NCBI GenBank assembly: GCA_023356515.1
Contig: JAKQYG010000209.1
Location: 1 to 7,252 of the forward strand
Length of the DNA: 7,252 bases
Origin: Trichodesmium sp. MAG_R04
GTDB lineage: Bacteria; Cyanobacteriota; Cyanobacteriia; Cyanobacteriales; Microcoleaceae
Reading direction: 5' to 3'
The notes under the pieces are model-generated. The model was given only the letters and a program-made list of their open reading frames with translations. It was not told the origin of the DNA and did no database searches. Shown in pieces: positions 1-5,303 of this stretch. Positions within the stretch are counted from its first letter, which is position 1, and each line of letters begins with the position of its first letter. The translations under genes and the position numbers were made by a program.

Positions 1-160
1 CGGCAAATACTATTTCAAATTTTGGGGAAATTACTTTATTTAAGGAAGAACGAACTACTGTTGTATCTTGTTGTCTAAGAGTAGGCTCTTGATATAATAG
101 CTGAAGTAGGTTTTCTACCTTATTTTCTAAGTCTTGACATTGAGTTGGAATTGTTTTCAT
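1..160 (-). CDS. N-terminus of a probable dynamin-like GTPase (partial, runs off the left edge)
   Basis: An open frame starts at the ATG complementary to 158-160 and continues for 53 codons without a stop to the window edge. An in-frame TAA lies six codons upstream, so this ATG or a later codon is the true start; there is no clear Shine-Dalgarno sequence. The protein begins MKTIPTQCQDLENKVENLLQ and its last visible residues are ISPKFEIVFA. From memory of the family, cyanobacterial dynamin-like GTPases have a short helical lead-in followed by a strand of this type that runs into the P-loop (GxxxxGKS), which would lie just outside the window. That assignment is inference, because no catalytic motif is visible here. 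The gene follows dnaJ on the same strand after 326 bp, so it could be co-transcribed with the chaperones or use its own promoter. Open frame: high confidence. Product: moderate. Confidence 0.55.
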   Translation of the reverse strand, partial: MKTIPTQCQDLENKVENLLQLLYQEPTLRQQDTTVVRSSLNKVISPKFEIVFA

Positions 161-287
161 TTTTGCTGGATGGTATTAGTCATTCTATTCCTAATTTTAG
201 TAGTTATACAAAATTAATTACACATTTACAGAATCTGAAGATGTAAATTGTTTTGCTGCGCGATATGAGCGTATAGGAGACATGGGA

Positions 288-318
288 ATTATAAGGGAGG
301 TAGAAGAAAGAATTACAA
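288..318 (-). promoter_or_regulatory. Candidate sigma70-type promoter for the left-edge gene
   Basis: On the minus strand a perfect TATAAT (288-293) is preceded by TTGTAA (313-318) with a 19-bp spacer, slightly long for a sigma70 promoter. It lies about 128 bp upstream of the ATG at 160. AT-rich spacers produce such matches by chance, so this is a weak call. Confidence 0.25.
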
Positions 319-382
319 GACTGATTTTTCCACCATAGTGAGCCTTTAATCCTAACTTTTTGAGCATTTTCAACTGAAAAGT

Positions 383-411
383 AGGCACTTTTTCGACCTA
401 AAAAGGCACTT
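383..411. repeat. Short direct repeat AGGCACTT flanking a 6-bp hairpin
   Basis: AGGCACTT occurs at 383-390 and again at 404-411. Between and overlapping the copies, CTTTTT (388-393) can pair with AAAAAG (400-405) across a six-base loop. Reading in the direction of dnaJ transcription, the structure is too weak and A/T-rich to be a convincing terminator. It may be a fragment of a dispersed cyanobacterial repeat. Confidence 0.3.
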
Positions 412-486
412 ACCTTGATTTGTCAATGCTTTGAAAATTAATCAGCAGAGGAATAATTAGGGTTTGCTCAACACACACAAACCAAA

Positions 487-1488
487 TCAAACAGGCAAAT
501 CTTTCCGTGGCTTAAACCTTTCAACCTTCCGTAACTTCTGATATATCTCTAACTCTTCCTCACTAGGCTCCTTCGGAATCACAATCTTAATCTCCACCAA
601 CTGGTCTCCACGCCCCCCCCTCCCATCAGGATACCCCTTACTAGCAAGTCGTAGACGTTGACCAGAAACAACCCCCGCCGGTAACTTCATCTTCACCCAA
701 CCATCCAAAGTAGGAACCTCAATATCTCCTCCCAAAACAGCCTCAACAAGAGTAACAGGTAGCTCACAAAAAATGTCCGGCTCCTGCAATTGATAAAAAC
801 CATGAGGAGCAATCATAATATTCAAATACAAATCTCCACCGCCAATACCTTGATTTCTTAAGCGAATTCTTTGACCACTAATCATAGCTGCCGGCATATT
901 TACCTCTATTGAACGCCCATCTTCCAAACGTATTTTTTCAATTCCTCCTACATAAGCTTTTTCTAAAGGCAAAGTCAATCTAGCCTCAATATTCTTTTTT
1001 TGTTCTCGCTCCGTTGCTTTATAAGCAGCCTTTTTGTAACCAGGACGATAAACATTGGATGGCGGAACTTTTAGTTTTGTTGCTGTTTGCGGAGTCTTAA
1101 CTTCCCGACGACGACCCAACAATTGGTCTACAAAAGTATTAAAATCTGAAAAATCACTAACATTAACATTCTTGTCTGACTCACGTCCATTCCCAGAAAG
1201 ATTATCTCCCCAATTTCTAAAATCAGGAACTCGCACCCCCATTTTGCTGGCAATTCCTTTTGGTTTCCAATATCGAATAAACTTATCGTACTCTACCCGT
1301 TTCTCTAGATCTGATAAAATATCGTAAGCTTCATTAATATCTTTAAACTTTTCTTCTGCTTCTTTACTTCCTGGATTTACATCTGGATGAAATTGTCGCG
1401 CTAATCTTCTATATGCTTTCTTAATTTCATCAACTGAAGCATCTTTAGAAATATCTAGAATCTGATAATAATTCCGAAAATTTTCCAT
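487..1488 (-). CDS. dnaJ: Class II (type B) DnaJ/Hsp40 co-chaperone
   Basis: This 333-residue cytosolic J-protein would deliver unfolded clients to the neighbouring DnaK and stimulate its ATPase. The J domain covers about residues 5-70 with the essential HPD tripeptide at 34-36. Residues 71-165 form a polar linker without the usual Gly/Phe-rich run. Two beta-sandwich substrate-binding domains follow, about 166-235 and 238-310, with paired SGQR(I/L)RL motifs at 204-210 and 275-281. The four CxxCxGxG zinc motifs of class I DnaJ are absent (the only cysteine is residue 241), so it is class II, CbpA-like. The length is normal for that class. The ATG at 1486-1488 puts the J domain at the N-terminus; no strong ribosome binding site precedes it. 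It lies 351 bp after dnaK on the same strand, the known cyanobacterial dnaK3-dnaJ arrangement. A run of eight C at 613-620 lies in the Gly/Arg stretch near residue 290. Confidence 0.93.
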   Translation of the reverse strand: MENFRNYYQILDISKDASVDEIKKAYRRLARQFHPDVNPGSKEAEEKFKDINEAYDILSDLEKRVEYDKFIRYWKPKGIASKMGVRVPDFRNWGDNLSGNGRESDKNVNVSDFSDFNTFVDQLLGRRREVKTPQTATKLKVPPSNVYRPGYKKAAYKATEREQKKNIEARLTLPLEKAYVGGIEKIRLEDGRSIEVNMPAAMISGQRIRLRNQGIGGGDLYLNIMIAPHGFYQLQEPDIFCELPVTLVEAVLGGDIEVPTLDGWVKMKLPAGVVSGQRLRLASKGYPDGRGGRGDQLVEIKIVIPKEPSEEELEIYQKLRKVERFKPRKDLPV

Positions 1489-1839
1489 CTGCTAATTTAA
1501 ACTTATAAATAACTTATGACTGTTAACTTGCGCGTAGCACTATACCAATTCAGTCAGGACATTTTCAAATTCTCATGGCCCAGTCAGAGTAATAACTTAA
1601 CTATTAACTTTTGAATATATAGCACTCAAGAGTACAAATTTTTTCTCAAAAACGATCTGCCTTTAAGGGTGAAAGTATGACTGAAAAAAGCTCACAACCC
1701 CTACAGTTATAAATAAAGAGTTTTTAACTCAGAGGTCACTAAAAGTCTTGGCTAGTAATAGTTATTCCCATAAATTCCCACTGTCTAGTATAGCATTTCA
1801 TCTAAGCTACCTCCTGTCCCATCTAAAAATCCACAATAG
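1489..1839. other. Spacer between dnaK and dnaJ, promoter-like sequence but no gene
   Basis: The 351 bases between the two chaperone genes have no long reading frame apart from overlap with the dnaK 3' end. Going in the direction of transcription they contain a small hairpin (GAGTT/AACTC, 1718-1730) about 110 bp after the dnaK stop, too weak to call a terminator, and then a good promoter candidate for dnaJ at 1539-1568. No CIRCE-type inverted repeat for HrcA binding was seen. Confidence 0.6.
1539..1568 (-). promoter_or_regulatory. Candidate sigma70-type promoter for dnaJ
   Basis: On the minus strand TTGAAA (1563-1568) is followed after 18 bp by TATAGT (1539-1544), each box matching five of six consensus bases. 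The -10 box lies 50 bp upstream of the dnaJ ATG and predicts a leader of roughly 45 nt. It suggests dnaJ can be transcribed independently of dnaK. The call rests on sequence match only. Confidence 0.45.
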
Positions 1840-3855
1840 TTATAGCCAATCATCATCAGTATCATCATCATCATCCCAATCCTTACTTTGATAATAACGA
1901 GTCGGTCTACTAGAACTAAATCGATCAGGAGGACGAGTATAAACCCTACTTTCATAGTCATAACGTTCTCTGGGCTTACGATCTTCGCCAGATATTGTCC
2001 GGCGCACAGAGCCAAAGAAATTATCATCACTTTCTTCGGAGGCATAAATTGAAACCTCACGTTTCATATCGTAGAGAGCATCTTGTAAATCAACTCCTAC
2101 CCGATCAATACCTCGTTCATCATCCTGTTCCAAACTATCCCGCAGTTCCCTAATCAAGATCTCAATACGTTGGCGATTTCTGGCCCCAAACTGCATCCCA
2201 TAATCCAAGGCCACCTCTCGCAGTTGCCGTTCCGCCTGAAACGCCAAAGCCTCAGCCCGGTTACGCTTGTCTACTCGCTCCCATTTGAGTCGGTCTGCTT
2301 CAGCAAATCTTTCGGCATCCCGAATCATCTGAGCAATTTCCTGCTGACTTAAAGTAGAGGCTCCTTGAATAGTAATACTTTGAGTTCTGCCAGTAGTTTT
2401 ATCCATTGCCGTTACCTGCAAAATACCATTGGCATCAACATCAAAAGCTACTTGCACTTGTGGCACACCTCTTGGTGCAGGGGGAATACCAGTAAGCTTA
2501 AATTTTCCAAGAGACTTATTATTAGCCGCTATTTCTCGTTCTCCCTGAATAACATGAATCTCAACTAGAGTCTGATTATTTTCTGCAGTAGAAAATACAT
2601 CAGAACGTCGCACCGGAATAGTAGTATTACGAGGAATGATTTTTTTCATTACCCCCCCAATAGTTTCTAAACCCACAGACAATGGAGTCACATCCAAAAG
2701 TAGCACATCTCGCACATCACCAGCTAGAATACCAGCCTGAATAGCTGCCCCCACTGCTACAACTTCATCAGGGTTAACTCCCTGATTTGGTTCTCTATCT
2801 ATCAGAGAATAAACTAAGTCTTGGATAAAAGGAATACGAGTTGAACCACCTACTAATACTACCTCATCAATCATAGAAGGACTAATATTGGCATCTTTTA
2901 AGGCCATTTTTACAGGACGTCGGATTTTAGGAACTAAATCTTCACAAAGTTCTTCAAATTGGGATCTAGTCAGCCTAGCTTCCAGATGCTTAGGGCCATC
3001 TTCTGTAGCAGTAATAAAGGGTAGATTAATTTCTGTTACCCCAACTCCAGATAACTCTATTTTGGCCTTTTCTGCAGCTTCAGTCAGCCTTTGTAGAGCT
3101 TGACGGTCGCTTCTTAAGTCTACTGCTTCCGCCTCTAGGAATTGTTCAGCTAACCAGTCAACTACTCGTTGGTCAAAGTCGTTACCCCCTAATTGAGTAT
3201 CTCCACTGGTAGCCTTGACTTCAAAGACTCCATCTCCTACTTCTAAGATTGAAACATCAAATGTACCTCCACCTAAGTCAAAGACCAGAATTACTTGACT
3301 TTCTATATTTTCTAGTCCATAAGCCAAAGATGCTGCCGTTGGTTCATTCAGAATACGTTTAACTTCTAAACCCGCAATAGTCCCTGCATCGCGAGTGGCT
3401 TGTCTTTGGGAGTCATTAAAATAAGCTGGTACGGTAATTACTACTCCTGTTACTTCCTCTCCCAGATAACGACTTGCTTCATCTACTAGTTTACGCAATA
3501 TCATAGCTGAGAGTTCTTCAGGAGCAAAATCTCGTTTCATTCGAGGACATTTGATTTTAACGTTGCCGTATTCATCCCGGCGAATTGTATATGGAACGCG
3601 CTTTGACTCTGGGGATAGTTCAGAGTATTTACGTCCAATGTATCGTTTCACTCCATAGAAGGTGTTCTGCGGATTCAGAACTATTTGCCTTCTACCCATT
3701 TGTCCAACTATTCGTTCTCCTTCCTTTGTGAAGCCAACTACAGATGGTGTTGTCCGCATTCCTTCTAAATTAGCTATCACTATTGGTTTTCCGCCTTCCA
3801 TGACTGAGACGACGGAGTTTGTTGTACCCAGGTCTATGCCGACTACTTTGCCCAT
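1840..3855 (-). CDS. dnaK: Hsp70 chaperone DnaK, probably the DnaK3 type of cyanobacteria
   Basis: This is a complete 671-residue Hsp70, an ATP-driven chaperone that binds exposed hydrophobic peptide segments. The nucleotide-binding domain (about 1-380) has phosphate-1 motif GIDLGTTNS (6-14), Lys70, Glu171 in the NEPTAA stretch, phosphate-2 motif DLGGGTFD (193-200) and adenosine motif VGGSTRIP (335-342). The interdomain linker DVLLLDVTPLS is at 383-393, followed by the beta substrate-binding domain to about 500 and the helical lid. The C-terminal ~60 residues are unusual: a low-complexity stretch rich in Arg, Tyr and Ser (about 625-660), then an acidic end DDDDDTDDDWL, unlike the E. coli tail. 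The main heat-inducible cyanobacterial DnaK2 is about 635 residues. The extended tail and the class II dnaJ downstream (as in Synechocystis sll1932-sll1933) favour DnaK3, although DnaK1 is not excluded. The ATG at 3853-3855 matches the family N-terminus. The upstream region is transposon debris, and no clear native promoter was found. Confidence 0.96.
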   Translation of the reverse strand: MGKVVGIDLGTTNSVVSVMEGGKPIVIANLEGMRTTPSVVGFTKEGERIVGQMGRRQIVLNPQNTFYGVKRYIGRKYSELSPESKRVPYTIRRDEYGNVKIKCPRMKRDFAPEELSAMILRKLVDEASRYLGEEVTGVVITVPAYFNDSQRQATRDAGTIAGLEVKRILNEPTAASLAYGLENIESQVILVFDLGGGTFDVSILEVGDGVFEVKATSGDTQLGGNDFDQRVVDWLAEQFLEAEAVDLRSDRQALQRLTEAAEKAKIELSGVGVTEINLPFITATEDGPKHLEARLTRSQFEELCEDLVPKIRRPVKMALKDANISPSMIDEVVLVGGSTRIPFIQDLVYSLIDREPNQGVNPDEVVAVGAAIQAGILAGDVRDVLLLDVTPLSVGLETIGGVMKKIIPRNTTIPVRRSDVFSTAENNQTLVEIHVIQGEREIAANNKSLGKFKLTGIPPAPRGVPQVQVAFDVDANGILQVTAMDKTTGRTQSITIQGASTLSQQEIAQMIRDAERFAEADRLKWERVDKRNRAEALAFQAERQLREVALDYGMQFGARNRQRIEILIRELRDSLEQDDERGIDRVGVDLQDALYDMKREVSIYASEESDDNFFGSVRRTISGEDRKPRERYDYESRVYTRPPDRFSSSRPTRYYQSKDWDDDDDTDDDWL
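1849..1875. repeat. ATC trinucleotide repeat encoding the acidic DnaK tail
   Basis: Three ATC units, an AGT, then five ATC units on the plus strand encode DDDDD-T-DDD on the minus strand at the end of DnaK. Slippage here would change the number of C-terminal aspartates without shifting the frame. Confidence 0.7.
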
Positions 3856-3906
3856 GCTTTAGTTTATTTTTTTGTCCTTTTATTAATCCTATTGTTTGAT
3901 ATCCTC

Positions 3907-3925
3907 CCCGGCCCAAAGGTACGGG
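3907..3925 (-). other. Degenerate right-end hairpin of the dnaK-proximal tnpB element
   Basis: On the minus strand CCCGTACC and GGGCCGGG flank a TTT loop, with six of eight positions paired and two central mismatches. The sequence then reads GGAGGATATCAA. IS200/IS605 right ends typically carry a subterminal hairpin followed closely by a tetranucleotide cleavage site such as TCAA, so the element probably ended near 3896. Confidence 0.45.
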
Positions 3926-3988
3926 TTTCTCTACCGAGTCTTAAGTCCTCAGTTGGTTGACGTATCACAGACTGCTGTGCCCACCCCA

Positions 3989-4006
3989 TACCCTTCGGGG
4001 AGGGTA
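3989..4006. other. 6-bp hairpin in the 3' region of the tnpB remnant
   Basis: TACCCT (3989-3994) and AGGGTA (4001-4006) pair perfectly across a six-base loop. It lies between the RuvC-III region and the right end, where functional TnpB elements encode the structured guide (omega/re) RNA scaffold. Whether it is a relic of such an RNA is inference. Confidence 0.4.
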
Positions 4007-4148
4007 GCAAGAGGAGTAGTCTTACACTTGTCGACCCGTCCGTTTTTTTGTCTCCGAATGCCCAAGAAGCTACTAATACACTTATTGCTAAATTTTCATC
4101 GCGGTCATGTTTTGGGCACTACAGTTGAGACATTCCCATTCTCTAACT

Positions 4149-4170
4149 GAAAGGTCTAAGAAAGGTCTAA
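4149..4170. repeat. 11-bp tandem duplication breaking the tnpB frame
   Basis: GAAAGGTCTAA is present twice without a gap. Removing one copy restores a single minus-strand frame reading EFKGEKLDLSVREWECLNC, a normal TnpB zinc-ribbon context. The duplication is therefore a recent-looking lesion that shifted the frame. Confidence 0.75.
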
Positions 4171-4202
4171 TTTTTCACCTTTAAACTCACAAAATGAGAG
4201 GA

Positions 4203-4218
4203 ACGTTGCATGCAACGT
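4203..4218. repeat. 16-bp perfect palindrome ACGTTGCATGCAACGT, probable cyanobacterial interspersed repeat core
   Basis: ACGTTGCATGCAACGT is its own reverse complement. The right flank CTATAC resembles CTCTAC, which usually follows this core in a palindromic repeat that I recall as abundant in cyanobacterial genomes. It sits where the first zinc-ribbon cysteine pair of the tnpB remnant should be, so it may have inserted into the dead gene. The link to the dispersed repeat is from memory. Confidence 0.5.
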
Positions 4219-4511
4219 CTATACGAAGTAGGATCCCAACGACTAATTATTCTCAAATCCTGACCGTATTTTTCTGCTTTACCCTCTAAAAATAATCTGA
4301 ATATTCGCCATCCATCCGTATTTCAGAAATAGCTCTGGATAATCCCCGATTTTCTACCATGTCAGAAACATATCATACCTCTAAAACAATTGTTTGGTTT
4401 TCACAAATTATTTTACTGGATATCATTGATGTAGAAAATCTGTCCTTGTATTTTTACAATTTAGCATCTTTACATAGTATTCTACAGGAAAATTTGTTAA
4501 AGCGACATACT

Positions 4512-4540
4512 CCCACACTAAGCTGATACCATAGTGTGGG
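4512..4540. other. 9-bp perfect hairpin at the right end of the deleted tnpB element
   Basis: CCCACACTA (4512-4520) pairs perfectly with TAGTGTGGG (4532-4540) across an 11-base loop. It directly follows the TnpB C-terminal coding remnant on the minus strand, the position of the right-end subterminal hairpin in IS200/IS605 elements and of the end of the guide-RNA scaffold. It could also act as a weak transcription barrier. Confidence 0.6.
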
Positions 4541-4905
4541 CCGTTCACTTCTCAGTCCCGGTACTCTGTTGGACTTTAAGGAAAGGACGTGCCCTACCGC
4601 GCTGTTTTTTATATTTATCGCTGCGTTTAAATCACGATCTACACGATCTATCTATATGCTATACCATGGTGCTCACAAGAATGAGTTCTTGTGGATAATT
4701 CTTTGGAGACTTTTTCACCACAATTTCAGCAATCTTGGCTGGTATGCACGAGGATTCAGAGCTATAGTTTTCTACTCCAGCATTTTCGGCTTTGACAGCA
4801 ATAAATGACAGGAATTGACCCCCAGATTGCATCTTAGCTAATCTTTAGCTTTAATCGGTGTTTTTGTTCCTGGGTTGGGTATATACGGTACTTATAATCT
4901 AACTT
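4541..4905 (-). pseudogene. tnpB (OrfB) pseudogene with a large internal deletion
   Basis: Minus-strand translation starts with KLDYKYRIYPTQEQKHRLKL, the typical OrfB/TnpB N-terminus, but a TAA stands where the ATG should be. It then jumps straight to C-terminal sequence: KIS-stop-DAIWG; GQFLSFIAVKAENAG (about 4775-4820) in another frame; TIALNPR (4748-4768) in a third; HTSQDC-stop-NCGEKV with a zinc-ribbon CxxC (4720-4731) and a TGA between the cysteines (4726-4728); THSC; and finally DRDLNAAINIKNSAVGH (about 4589-4639), the RuvC-III region. About 250 or more residues, including RuvC-I and RuvC-II, are missing compared with full-length TnpB (about 400 aa). It cannot encode an active nuclease. 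It is closer to the IS605 OrfB type with a DLNAAINI ending than its neighbour, which ends DENLAI, so the two copies are different TnpB lineages. Confidence 0.82.
4674..4693. other. 8-bp perfect hairpin inside the tnpB pseudogene
   Basis: CACAAGAA (4674-4681) and TTCTTGTG (4686-4693) pair perfectly across a TGAG loop. It lies between the zinc-ribbon and RuvC-III coding parts. Part of the symmetry follows from the conserved TRTHSC codons, so it may be coincidental. Confidence 0.4.
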
Positions 4906-4918
4906 TTAACCTAAAATA

Positions 4919-4947
4919 ATCATATCATACTTTATGAAAAAAAACAA
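4919..4947 (-). promoter_or_regulatory. Candidate promoter of the deleted tnpB element, pointing toward dnaK
   Basis: On the minus strand TTGTTT (4942-4947) is followed after 17 bp by TATGAT (4919-4924), 14 bp before the tnpB N-terminal codons. Placement and spacing fit the native tnpB promoter. If still active it would transcribe through both dead tnpB copies toward dnaK. Confidence 0.4.
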
Positions 4948-4955
4948 CTAAAAAG

Positions 4956-4972
4956 TCGCCCTAGAAGGGCGA
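4956..4972. other. 7-bp perfect hairpin at the left end of the deleted tnpB element
   Basis: TCGCCCT (4956-4962) and AGGGCGA (4966-4972) form a perfect stem with an AGA loop. It is GC-rich in AT-rich surroundings and sits just upstream of the tnpB promoter, the position of the left-end subterminal hairpin in IS200/IS605 elements. Confidence 0.5.
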
Positions 4973-5303
4973 AGCTTGAGATCCATTTTTTCGGTTAAAT
5001 TATTTGGTATTTTGAGGATTGCCTGACCATATCAATATATTTACTTTGTATTGGCCATTTGTTTGAGCCTATTTTTAGCAGGCATTCTTAACACTACTAT
5101 TAGGATAATACAAATCTATTACTGATTTTAAGACTTGTGGCATAGGAGAATTACACCCTTTTTCAAAACTAATGATATAAATTAATTTGTAGAGAAATCA
5201 AAAATAACTTAATCAGGTCTTGCTGAATTTTGTAACAACTTGTAAAGTTATACTTAAGAAAAAAATAAGTAAATTTATTATTTAAGAGGTTTTTACCAAA
5301 TAA
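4973..5303. other. AT-rich leader region upstream of pds, no gene seen
   Basis: These 331 bases have no coding frame of useful length on either strand; minus-strand translation gives short pieces broken by stops and no recognisable TnpB sequence. They should hold the promoter and leader of the carotenoid operon. A TATACT at 5249-5254 is a possible -10 box, but no good -35 partner lies 16-18 bp upstream, so no promoter is called. Confidence 0.5.
5285..5289 (+). promoter_or_regulatory. Possible ribosome binding site of pds, long spacing
   Basis: AGAGG lies 14 bases before the ATG at 5304, further than the usual 5-9. It is the only purine-rich match near this start, and the ATG is fixed by the family N-terminus, so initiation probably depends little on Shine-Dalgarno pairing. 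Confidence 0.3.

Larger units (their letters stand above)
161..486. other. Intergenic spacer between dnaJ and the left-edge gene, no gene seen
   Basis: These 326 bases have stops in all frames at short intervals and no convincing coding frame on either strand. They hold a TATAAT-like box for the left-edge gene and a short repeat/hairpin at 383-411. A nine-codon minus-strand frame (start at 183) overlaps the downstream ATG as ATGA, but is too short to support as a gene. No strong rho-independent terminator follows dnaJ. Confidence 0.6.
3896..4500 (-). pseudogene. tnpB (OrfB) remnant of an IS200/IS605-type element: C-terminal half only, frameshifted
   Basis: Minus-strand translation in shifting frames recovers the C-terminal half of a TnpB protein. 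In order: NTRTDFLHQ (about 4426-4452); ICENQTIVLE (4379-4408), the RuvC-II strand with its glutamate; MVENRGLSRAISE; DGWRIFRLFLEGKAEKYGQ; RWDPTS; zinc-ribbon half REWECLNC (about 4120-4148); then HDRDENLAI (4083-4109), the RuvC-III aspartate region. The last frame stays open for 81 codons to a TAA at 3864-3866, past the presumed element end. There are at least four frame breaks and an in-frame TGA (4373-4375). One break comes from an 11-bp tandem duplication; the first zinc-ribbon CxxC is disrupted near a palindromic repeat. The N-terminal half with the RuvC-I aspartate is missing, so no active RNA-guided nuclease can be made. A degenerate terminal hairpin (3907-3925) followed by TCAA at 3896-3899 looks like the right end. 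The family is secure; exact boundaries are approximate. Confidence 0.8.
4502..4972 (-). mobile_element. Internally deleted IS200/IS605-type element with both ends retained (MITE/PATE-like relic)
   Basis: This roughly 470-bp unit has a left-end type hairpin (4956-4972), a promoter-like sequence (4919-4947), a gutted tnpB (4541-4905), and a 9-bp right-end type hairpin (4512-4540) followed on the minus strand by GGGAGTATGTCGC. The order left hairpin, tnpB, right hairpin is that of IS200/IS605 elements, and no terminal inverted repeats are expected in that family. No tnpA is present. It abuts the second tnpB remnant at about 4500, in the same orientation, so it may have inserted into that element or joined it by deletion. 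The outer boundaries are not exact: the left end could lie up to about 25 bp further right, next to a TTTAAC at 4994-4999. Confidence 0.6.

Noticed and set aside
161..183. Nine-codon leader frame (MTNTIQQK) overlapping the left-edge gene start as ATGA
   Set aside because: It has no ribosome binding site and is too short to distinguish from chance; no attenuator-type codon run or hairpin supports it.
1718..1730. Rho-independent terminator after dnaK
   Set aside because: The stem is only five A/T-rich base pairs and is not followed by a clean U run, so it is too weak to call.
1785..2060. 91-codon minus-strand frame overlapping the dnaK 3' end
   Set aside because: It is an out-of-frame shadow of the dnaK tail; its hydrophobic, Met/Ile-rich look comes from reading the GAT repeats as ATG and TGA-shifted codons.
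3856..3930. Heat-shock regulatory element (CIRCE) upstream of dnaK
   Set aside because: No TTAGCACTC-N9-GAGTGCTAA type inverted repeat is present; the visible dyad is the degenerate transposon end.
3896..4150. 84-codon plus-strand open frame upstream of dnaK
   Set aside because: It is the reverse shadow of the tnpB 3' end; the minus strand reads REWECLNC and HDRDENLAI there, and the plus-strand product resembles nothing.
4536..4808. 90-codon plus-strand open frame
   Set aside because: It is antisense to the second tnpB remnant (zinc ribbon and DRDLNAAINI on the minus strand) and starts inside the right-end hairpin.
3896..4972. An active RNA-guided TnpB nuclease system
   Set aside because: Both copies lack the RuvC-I region and carry multiple frameshifts and stops, so no functional protein can be made from this locus.
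5090..5145. Short minus-strand frame (MPQVLKSVIDLYYPN...) upstream of pds, considered as a transposase fragment
   Set aside because: It stops after about 22 codons and no defining residues of any transposase family can be named.
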